Source: an uncultured Clostridia bacterium (GTDB lineage: Bacteria > Bacillota > Clostridia > TANB77 > CAG-508). Taken from it: a stretch of 5,452 bases of DNA. Location of the stretch: NCBI GenBank assembly GCA_949935895.1, contig CATLGL010000087.1:1-5452 (forward strand). The letters run 5' to 3'. Made by a program: the position numbers and the translations under genes. The notes beneath the pieces were generated by a model that worked only from the letters and a program-made list of their open reading frames with translations, had not been told where the DNA came from and searched no databases. Shown here piece after piece: positions 1 to 4,368 of the stretch (positions are counted from its first letter, which is position 1; every line of letters starts with the position of its first letter).

Positions 1-355
1 CTATGTACCCTGTAGATTGTGCTGTTACAATAATAATATACTTTTCTACTGTTTCCATTTTTGCTGTTTCCTCATTTAGTTTTGTAATATTTTCTTCTGG
101 TACAATTTTATTTTCTTTTATTTTTTGAATTAAATCATCAATCGTTACCTTTCCTTCTTTTTCAATTGCCACTTCTCCTCTTGCTAGTTCTACTTCTTCT
201 ATATATTGAGAGATTCCATATTTTACTTTCCCTTCTTCTGCCATTTTGAAGATTCCTCTTTCTCCTAATACTAAATTTAATGTGATTCCTGCTAGTATTA
301 AAAGTACGATTATCGTGATTACTAAAGCTATCAAGGTAATTCCTCTATTTTTCAT
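1..355 (-). CDS. Prepilin-like protein with N-terminal methylation-type leader, C-terminus cut by window edge
   Basis: Reading from ATG at 355 leftward gives 118 open codons with no stop before the window edge, so the gene continues outside. The start MKNRG-ITLIAL followed by about 22 hydrophobic residues is a class III (type IV prepilin) signal. A prepilin peptidase would be expected to cut after Gly5, leaving a mature protein anchored or assembled through the hydrophobic helix. The fifth mature residue is Ala rather than the Glu usual in major pilins. After the motif GERGIFKMAEEGK the protein turns charged and probably helical (many E and K), ending in view with a beta-like stretch EKYIIIVTAQSTGYI. 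A good ribosome site (TGGAGGTG, 361-368) and a promoter at 380-408 support the start. The first 43 codons nearly duplicate those of the larger neighbour. The precise role (pilus subunit, pseudopilin or anchored surface protein) cannot be told from this fragment. Confidence 0.82.
   Translation of the reverse strand, partial: MKNRGITLIALVITIIVLLILAGITLNLVLGERGIFKMAEEGKVKYGISQYIEEVELARGEVAIEKEGKVTIDDLIQKIKENKIVPEENITKLNEETAKMETVEKYIIIVTAQSTGYI
226..353 (-). repeat. Copy 1 of 128-bp N-terminal prepilin cassette (direct repeat)
   Basis: These 128 bases match 1781-1908 at 127 positions in the same orientation (offset 1555). The only difference is T281 against C1836, a synonymous third-position change in a Thr codon. 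The repeat runs from the last base of the start codon through the codons for EEGK, exactly covering the leader, hydrophobic helix and following motif. Similarity stops sharply on both sides. Confidence 0.95.
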
Positions 356-360
356 TTTTG

Positions 361-368
361 CACCTCCA
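361..368 (-). promoter_or_regulatory. Ribosome binding site of the partial prepilin-like gene
   Basis: The minus strand reads TGGAGGTG, with seven bases between GGAGG and the ATG at 355. This spacing is normal for Firmicutes and fixes the start of the truncated gene. Confidence 0.8.
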
Positions 369-379
369 TTTTTGCTTTC

Positions 380-408
380 ATTATATCGATTGAACATTCC
401 AAAAGCAA
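380..408 (-). promoter_or_regulatory. Sigma-A-type promoter for the partial prepilin-like gene
   Basis: On the minus strand a -35 box TTGCTT (403-408) is followed by a 17-base spacer and a perfect -10 box TATAAT (380-385). Transcription would begin near 373, leaving a short leader of about 18 bases that carries the ribosome site. The gene can therefore be transcribed independently of the larger prepilin-like gene upstream of it. This is inferred from consensus match only. Confidence 0.65.
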
Positions 409-557
409 TGAAATGAATCTCTTTTAATAATCAATTATTTACGTAAGCTACTATTTTCTATACTATATCTTTTTTATCCTATATAGTTGAATTGTTTGTT
501 TCTTTCAAGTTCCCAACATACAGTTATTTTACCCATGTAAGACTTGCATAATAAGGA

Positions 558-1919
558 TTAAAGCCAATTCCGTCGTCCCGAAGGTCCATAAATATCAAAC
601 ATGAAATAATAATTTCCAGTAAGACTTGACACATCGATAACAAATGACTTAGTTCCTCTAAATTCCTTACCAGTATAAAGAATCTTTTTATCTTCAACCA
701 CCAAGGAACCAGAACTAGGTTTTTTAGTAACTCCAAAGGATATATACTCCTGTCCTTTCGAATAAGTATCGTTGAAGCATCCTGCTGAAGTAAATGTAAT
801 AGTTGAACAAGCCGTTAAATCATAACTAGACCTACTATAGATATACGAGCGTCCCTGTACATGAGAAACCATATTGCCATCAGCAGAAAAGTTATTCGCC
901 CAGAAACTATTCGCCGGCACCCATTCCTTAGTACTCCAAAGAGTCGCTGAACCTCTAAATCTTACTGATGACGAAACTGTTTCAATTTTATTTCCTGAAT
1001 AGTCTACACTTAGAACGTGAACATAGCAGGTCATCACTGAAGATTGAGTTATATTAAATATATATGGATTCTCTGCAATTACTGTTGCCGAATCCCATGT
1101 TGTAGAAGTTTCTCCTATCTTCGTAGCAGATGTATTTACTATATATTTACAATTCGATAAATCAATTCCAGATTCTAAGTCTTCAAGTTTTACTGTTGCT
1201 TGTATTGTTCCTCCTGCATTTACTGCTGGTGTATTAAATGTAATTATTGCTTCTTGTGGTAGAGTTGTGTCTATCTCATTAATTTCTGACTTAAATTCAT
1301 ATCCTATTTCTTCTGTATCTCGATTAATAATTCTTCCATATATTGTTCCATTTACCTTAACTTTAAATGTTGTCCCTTCTTCATAGTCAATCCAATTTGC
1401 ATCTTCTTCATCTCCTATTTTATACTGTATATTATACATTTTTACACTTTCATCGCTCTGTATTACGACATCTACATCCGCTACATATTCCGACTCTATA
1501 GTATATACAAATTTTGCCTTTCCTCTTGTTAGATGCATAAACCAGCTTTCTTCTGTTATTTCTATAATTTCTAATTTTTCATCATCTACTATAATTTCAT
1601 AACCATTTGTGATTACAGTATGAGTTGCATCTCCATTACTAATTACTTCGTCTAATTCTCCTTCTTGCTGTTTTCTATTTAGATACTCATCTAGTTCTTC
1701 TCCTGATTCATATTTGGTTGCAATATAATCTAATAACAATATACTTACTTTTTCTTTTGCTGCCTCCATTTGATAGCTTTCTTTCCCTTCTTCTGCCATT
1801 TTGAAGATTCCTCTTTCTCCTAATACTAAATTTAACGTGATTCCTGCTAGTATTAAAAGTACGATTATCGTGATTACTAAAGCTATCAAGGTAATTCCTC
1901 TATTTTTCCTTTTTTTCAT
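558..1919 (-). CDS. Large prepilin-like surface/secreted protein (453 aa), probably frameshifted near its C-terminus
   Basis: I place the start at ATG 1919: AAGGAGGA lies 11 bases upstream, and the in-frame GTG at 1958 falls upstream of the predicted transcription start. Residues 1-8 (MKKRKNRG) form a basic leader and residues 9-33 (ITLIALV..) the hydrophobic helix of a type IV prepilin signal, with predicted cleavage after Gly8 and Ala instead of Glu at mature position 5. Residues 44-95 are charged and helical, and 100-215 a variable beta-rich section. Residues 216-325 resemble a bacterial Ig-like domain (DTTLPQEAIITF..., with a later DYSGNK turn). Residues 326-450 are a beta-rich, Trp/Ser/Tyr-rich module, possibly a carbohydrate-binding-like sandwich, but I do not recognise the family. 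The frame ends abruptly at ...GPSGRRNWL, whereas the +1 frame continues for a plausible tail to 524. Such proteins are common in gut Clostridia. Their function, whether pilus-like structure or adhesion, is not established here. Confidence 0.8.
   Translation of the reverse strand: MKKRKNRGITLIALVITIIVLLILAGITLNLVLGERGIFKMAEEGKESYQMEAAKEKVSILLLDYIATKYESGEELDEYLNRKQQEGELDEVISNGDATHTVITNGYEIIVDDEKLEIIEITEESWFMHLTRGKAKFVYTIESEYVADVDVVIQSDESVKMYNIQYKIGDEEDANWIDYEEGTTFKVKVNGTIYGRIINRDTEEIGYEFKSEINEIDTTLPQEAIITFNTPAVNAGGTIQATVKLEDLESGIDLSNCKYIVNTSATKIGETSTTWDSATVIAENPYIFNITQSSVMTCYVHVLSVDYSGNKIETVSSSVRFRGSATLWSTKEWVPANSFWANNFSADGNMVSHVQGRSYIYSRSSYDLTACSTITFTSAGCFNDTYSKGQEYISFGVTKKPSSGSLVVEDKKILYTGKEFRGTKSFVIDVSSLTGNYYFMFDIYGPSGRRNWL
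1781..1908 (-). repeat. Copy 2 of 128-bp N-terminal prepilin cassette (direct repeat)
   Basis: This copy lies inside the large prepilin-like gene and encodes KNRGITLIAL through MAEEGK, as in copy 1. Upstream it carries three extra codons (KKR) not found in copy 1. Downstream the sequence (ESYQMEAAKEK...) is unrelated to the equivalent part of the other gene. Confidence 0.95.
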
Positions 1920-1930
1920 TTTTCTTTTGT

Positions 1931-1938
1931 TCCTCCTT
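1931..1938 (-). promoter_or_regulatory. Ribosome binding site that sets the start of the large prepilin-like gene
   Basis: The minus strand reads AAGGAGGA, 11 bases before ATG 1919. The spacing is slightly long but the match to the anti-Shine-Dalgarno sequence is near perfect. It lies inside the longer GTG-initiated open frame, arguing that the longer N-terminus (MDKDKSRRRNKRK) is not made. Confidence 0.8.
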
Positions 1939-1958
1939 CGACTTTTATCCTTATCCAC

Positions 1959-1988
1959 ATCTTATCGTAAACTAGTGATACTTGTCAA
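1959..1988 (-). promoter_or_regulatory. Sigma-A-type promoter of the large prepilin-like gene
   Basis: A perfect -35 box TTGACA (1983-1988, minus strand) is separated by 18 bases from TAAGAT (1959-1964), a 4/6 match to the -10 consensus. Transcription would start near 1952, giving a leader of about 33 bases with the ribosome site in it. This is a consensus-based prediction. Confidence 0.65.
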
Positions 1989-1999
1989 TAGTTTTTGTA

Positions 2000-2013
2000 T
2001 TACATTTTTGTAA
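2000..2013. repeat. Short inverted repeat just upstream of the prepilin promoter
   Basis: TTACA and TGTAA flank four T residues, ending 12 bases upstream of the -35 box. The short arms may reflect base composition, but the position would suit a regulator or curved-DNA element. Function unknown. Confidence 0.4.
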
Positions 2014-2026
2014 CATAAAACAAGGT

Positions 2027-2048
2027 CTATACAAATTTATTTGTATAG
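2027..2048. repeat. Perfect 9-bp inverted repeat, candidate operator upstream of the prepilin promoter
   Basis: CTATACAAA and TTTGTATAG are exact reverse complements around a four-base centre TTTA. The element sits about 38 bases upstream of the -35 box at 1983-1988. Neither side has a run of T residues, so it is unlikely to be an intrinsic terminator. Perfect dyad symmetry of this length fits a dimeric repressor or activator site, but no regulator gene is visible in the window. Confidence 0.5.
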
Positions 2049-2090
2049 CATAAATTACATTTTACAACTTTTCTATTCTTCTTTTACTCC

Positions 2091-2130
2091 AAATAAAAAA
2101 GGAAAATGAGTTAATTCATTTTCTCTTCCT
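2091..2130 (-). terminator. Rho-independent terminator of ddh
   Basis: On the minus strand GAAAATGA and TCATTTTC (2116-2123 and 2102-2109) form a perfect 8-bp stem around a six-base loop. Weaker pairing extends the stem outward past one mismatch. The stem is followed by CCTTTTTTATTT. It lies about 30 bases past the ddh stop and separates ddh from the prepilin-like unit downstream. Confidence 0.8.
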
Positions 2131-2155
2131 TACTTTGCCTATTTCATATTACTTG

Positions 2156-3136
2156 CTAAACCATTTTCAATAACTCTTGTGTTGTTTTCATACTTAACAT
2201 GTTCGGCGCTACATCAAAAACTGTTTTTGCTCCACTTGCTCCTTCTTTTTTCATTCGGTATGCTGCTCTTGCATATGCCACCAAAATAGAGCCTGTAAAC
2301 TCTGGATTTGAAGCAAGCTTCAAACTGTATTCTACTACCTGCTTATTCTCTTCGCTAGTTTCAGCAATGTGTATCACACTGCCTCCATGTGGCATTCCAC
2401 TATGCTCTTTTATTAGTTCTTCCTCACTAATAAAGTGTACATTGGTATCATAATCTGCAAAATATTTTGGCATGTTTTTAATTTCTGCCTCTATTTTGCT
2501 TTTATCAACTCCTGCCTCTAGCACAACATAGCATTCTCTTAAATGCTTCTGCCTTGTTGTAAATTCTGGTGTTTCTCCATTTCTTACACATTCTAATGCT
2601 TCTTGTTTTGGAATAGTATACTGGATAGCATTTTTAACCCCTTCAATCCTTCTTATGGCATCTGAATGTCCTTGGCTTACACCTTCTCCCCAAAAGGTAT
2701 AGGTCTTACCTTCTGGCAAAATAGCTTCAGCATATAATCTGTTAATCGAAAACATACCAGGATCCCAACCTGTTGAAATAATGGAAACTGTACCTCCTTT
2801 TTGAGCTTCTTGTTCCACTTTTGCAAAGTAGCTTGGTATATCTGCATGTGTATCAAAACTATCTACTGTATTAAACATACCTGCAAACATAGGCACTTGT
2901 TTAGGTAAATCTGTTGCTGAGCCTCCACACATAATAACTACATCAATTAAGTCTACCCATTCATTTCTTTCTTCAATTGACACAACAGGTGTTTTGGTTT
3001 GTTTTGCTATTTTTTCTGGTTCCCTCCTTGTAAAAATAACTTTTAACTCCATGTCTTTGTTTTTTGCAATTGCTTTTTCAACACCTCTTCCAAGGTTTCC
3101 ATATCCGCAAATTGCAATTCTTATTTTGTTAGCCAT
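2156..3136 (-). CDS. ddh: meso-Diaminopimelate D-dehydrogenase (EC 1.4.1.16)
   Basis: The 326-residue protein matches the Corynebacterium glutamicum Ddh family along its whole length, as recalled. It catalyses NADPH-dependent reductive amination of tetrahydrodipicolinate (L-2-amino-6-oxopimelate) to meso-diaminopimelate, a one-step bypass of the succinylase/acetylase routes, in the cytoplasm. Visible motifs are the Rossmann loop GYGNLGRG (11-18), TVDSFDTHADIP (90-101), STGWDPGMFSINR (121-133), FWGEGVSQGHSDAIRR (148-163), GMPHGG (247-252) and SGAKTVFDVAPNMLS (301-315). W149, T174, R200, H250 and N277 line up by memory with substrate-pocket residues of the corynebacterial enzyme. The length is normal and the frame intact. 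The ATG at 3136 has AAAGGAG nine bases upstream. It is divergent from asd, whose product feeds the same pathway, and a terminator follows. It supplies peptidoglycan cross-bridge precursor and lysine. Confidence 0.96.
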   Translation of the reverse strand: MANKIRIAICGYGNLGRGVEKAIAKNKDMELKVIFTRREPEKIAKQTKTPVVSIEERNEWVDLIDVVIMCGGSATDLPKQVPMFAGMFNTVDSFDTHADIPSYFAKVEQEAQKGGTVSIISTGWDPGMFSINRLYAEAILPEGKTYTFWGEGVSQGHSDAIRRIEGVKNAIQYTIPKQEALECVRNGETPEFTTRQKHLRECYVVLEAGVDKSKIEAEIKNMPKYFADYDTNVHFISEEELIKEHSGMPHGGSVIHIAETSEENKQVVEYSLKLASNPEFTGSILVAYARAAYRMKKEGASGAKTVFDVAPNMLSMKTTQELLKMV

Positions 3137-3145
3137 ATCTGTGTA

Positions 3146-3152
3146 CTCCTTT
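3146..3152 (-). promoter_or_regulatory. Ribosome binding site of ddh
   Basis: The minus strand reads AAAGGAG, nine bases before the ATG at 3136. It confirms the chosen start, which also matches the usual family N-terminus (M-x-N-x-R-x-A-I). Confidence 0.8.
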
Positions 3153-3225
3153 CTTGTAATAATATCTAACTAGGTTAAGTAATCTTAAAACTTTTTTCTT
3201 TAAAAACTGTTTCTTTTCTTTTTTA

Positions 3226-3253
3226 TTTATCATATAATAGTTACAAAAGTCAA
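3226..3253 (-). promoter_or_regulatory. Probable ddh promoter in the divergent region
   Basis: On the minus strand TTGACT (3248-3253) is followed after 16 bases by GATAAA (3226-3231), a 4/6 -10 match. The resulting leader would be about 80 bases and AT-rich. The whole region is so AT-rich that chance matches are likely, so the assignment is tentative. Confidence 0.4.
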
Positions 3254-3288
3254 GTAAACATATAACTATATTTTACTTTTTTATTAAA

Positions 3289-3295
3289 GAAGGTG
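3289..3295 (+). promoter_or_regulatory. Ribosome binding site of asd
   Basis: GAAGGTG lies eight bases (counted from AAGG) before the ATG at 3302. It supports this start, which also places the Rossmann glycine motif at the usual distance from the N-terminus. Confidence 0.7.
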
Positions 3296-3301
3296 TGATA
3301 T

Positions 3302-4315
3302 ATGAATAATAAAAAATATAAACTTGCTGTTGTAGGAGCTACTGGAGTTGTAGGAAGAATGGCTCTTACTGTTTTAGAAGAAAAAAATTTGCCAATTACA
3401 GAATATTCATTTTTTGCTTCCTCTAGTTCCTCTGGAAAAGAAATTATTTTTCAAGGAAAACCTTATATTGTAAAAGAACTTACCGAAAATTCTTTTAATG
3501 AAGGTTTTGATTTTGCTATTTTTTCTGCTGGCTCTGATATTGCTAAAAAATATGCTCCTATTGCTGCTGCTTGTGGATGTGTTGTTGTTGATAACAGTAG
3601 TGCTTTTCGTATGGAAAAAGATGTTCCTTTAATTGTTCCTGAAGTAAACCCCGAAGAAATAAAATCTCATCATGGCATTATTGCAAATCCAAATTGTTCT
3701 ACTATTCAAGCGGTTCTTCCTTTAAAAGCTTTAGATAAACAATATGGAATTAAGAGAGTAGTTTATTCTACTTATCAAGCTGTATCAGGAGCTGGAAGAC
3801 TTGGTATAGAGGATTTAGAAAAAGGGATAAAGGGTGAATTACCTAAAAAGTTCCCTTATCCTATTTATAATAATTGTTTACCACATATTGATGTATTTTT
3901 AGAAAATGGCTATACTAAAGAAGAAGAAAAAATGATTAATGAAACTAGAAAAATATTAAAAAAACCATCTTTAAAAGTAACCGCAACTTGCGTTCGTGTT
4001 CCTGTTATAAACTCTCATAGTGAAAGTATTAACATTGAATTAGAAAATTCATTTGAATTAGATGACATAAAAAAAGCATTACAAAATTATCCTAATATTA
4101 TTGTATTAGATGATTTTTCCAATAATCAATACCCTCTTGCAACTATAGCTACTGGTCATGATGAGGTTTATGTTGGTAGAATTCGCCGTGATTATAGTAT
4201 AGAAAATGGATTACATTTATGGGTAGTAGCAGATAATATTCGAAAAGGTGCTGCCTCAAATGCAGTACAAATTGTTGAAAAGTTAATAGAATATCAAATG
4301 ATAAAAGATTGCTAA
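3302..4315 (+). CDS. asd: Aspartate-semialdehyde dehydrogenase (EC 1.2.1.11)
   Basis: This intact 337-residue protein converts L-aspartyl-4-phosphate to L-aspartate 4-semialdehyde with NADPH in the cytoplasm, the branch point to diaminopimelate, lysine, threonine and methionine. The N-terminal Rossmann motif is GATGVVGRMAL (12-22). Next come SAGSDIAKKYAP (75-86) and VVDNSSAFRM (95-104). The catalytic cysteine is Cys132 in NPNCST (129-134), followed by YQAVSGAGRLG (158-168). The acid/base histidine is His239 in RVPV-INSHSE, and the C-terminal family signature is VVADNIRKGAASNAVQI (308-324). The length is typical. The spacing from the glycine loop to Cys132 and the lack of long insertions suggest the Gram-positive type of Asd rather than the longer E. 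coli type, though that is from memory. It lies divergent to ddh, and a hairpin overlapping its last codons probably ends the transcript. Confidence 0.97.
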   Translation: MNNKKYKLAVVGATGVVGRMALTVLEEKNLPITEYSFFASSSSSGKEIIFQGKPYIVKELTENSFNEGFDFAIFSAGSDIAKKYAPIAAACGCVVVDNSSAFRMEKDVPLIVPEVNPEEIKSHHGIIANPNCSTIQAVLPLKALDKQYGIKRVVYSTYQAVSGAGRLGIEDLEKGIKGELPKKFPYPIYNNCLPHIDVFLENGYTKEEEKMINETRKILKKPSLKVTATCVRVPVINSHSESINIELENSFELDDIKKALQNYPNIIVLDDFSNNQYPLATIATGHDEVYVGRIRRDYSIENGLHLWVVADNIRKGAASNAVQIVEKLIEYQMIKDC

Positions 4316-4333
4316 TAACTTTAGCAATCTTTT
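4303..4333. terminator. Bidirectional hairpin terminator between asd and the desulfurase gene
   Basis: AAAAGATTGCTAA (4303-4315) and TTAGCAATCTTTT (4321-4333) form a perfect 13-bp stem with the five-base loop TAACT. The left arm includes the final asd codons and the TAA stop. The T-tracts are short and partly in the stem (CTTTTATT on plus, CTTTTATC on minus), so efficiency is uncertain. It lies 35 bases past the end of the convergent desulfurase gene and could serve both. Confidence 0.75.
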
Positions 4334-4368
4334 ATTCTAGTATAAGTTCTAATATTTTTTAATTTATC

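Larger units (their letters stand above)
356..557. other. Intergenic region between the two prepilin-like genes
   Basis: This 202-base AT-rich spacer holds the promoter and ribosome site of the downstream gene. I found no convincing rho-independent terminator for the upstream gene. The part from 524 to 557 is probably the displaced coding tail of the large prepilin-like gene, read in another frame and ending NPYYASLTWVK before a TAA at 524-526. Confidence 0.55.
3137..3301. other. 165-bp divergent ddh/asd intergenic region
   Basis: It holds the ribosome sites of both genes and overlapping candidate promoters. A TATAAT on the plus strand at 3233-3238 is a possible asd -10 box, but the hexamer 17 bases upstream (TTTCTT, 3210-3215) is a poor -35. 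I see no T-box, no lysine riboswitch (too short for one on either strand) and no obvious leader peptide. Shared control of the two genes is possible but not shown. Confidence 0.5.

Noticed and set aside
426..439. AATAAT-CA-ATTATT palindrome between the prepilin-like genes
   Set aside because: Pure A/T arms of six bases are expected by chance in this composition, and no T-tract follows to make a terminator.
524..736. Separate small gene of 70 residues on the minus strand
   Set aside because: It overlaps the large prepilin-like gene in a shifted frame with no clear ribosome site; only its last codons look meaningful, as the displaced tail of that gene.
226..1908. Insertion-sequence or CRISPR explanation for the 128-bp repeat
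   Set aside because: Only two copies, both coding in frame for a signal segment, with no transposase, terminal inverted repeats or spacer periodicity.
1801..2013. Plus-strand hydrophobic open frame of 70 residues, possible small membrane protein
   Set aside because: Mostly antisense to the prepilin leader; its hydrophobicity comes from the complement of that region, and no ribosome site precedes it.
2199..2453. Plus-strand open frame opposite ddh
   Set aside because: Lies wholly antisense to well-conserved ddh codons and has no plausible ribosome site.
3137..3301. Lysine riboswitch or T-box upstream of ddh or asd
   Set aside because: The region is only 165 bp, very AT-rich and without the conserved helices or a terminator/antiterminator pair.
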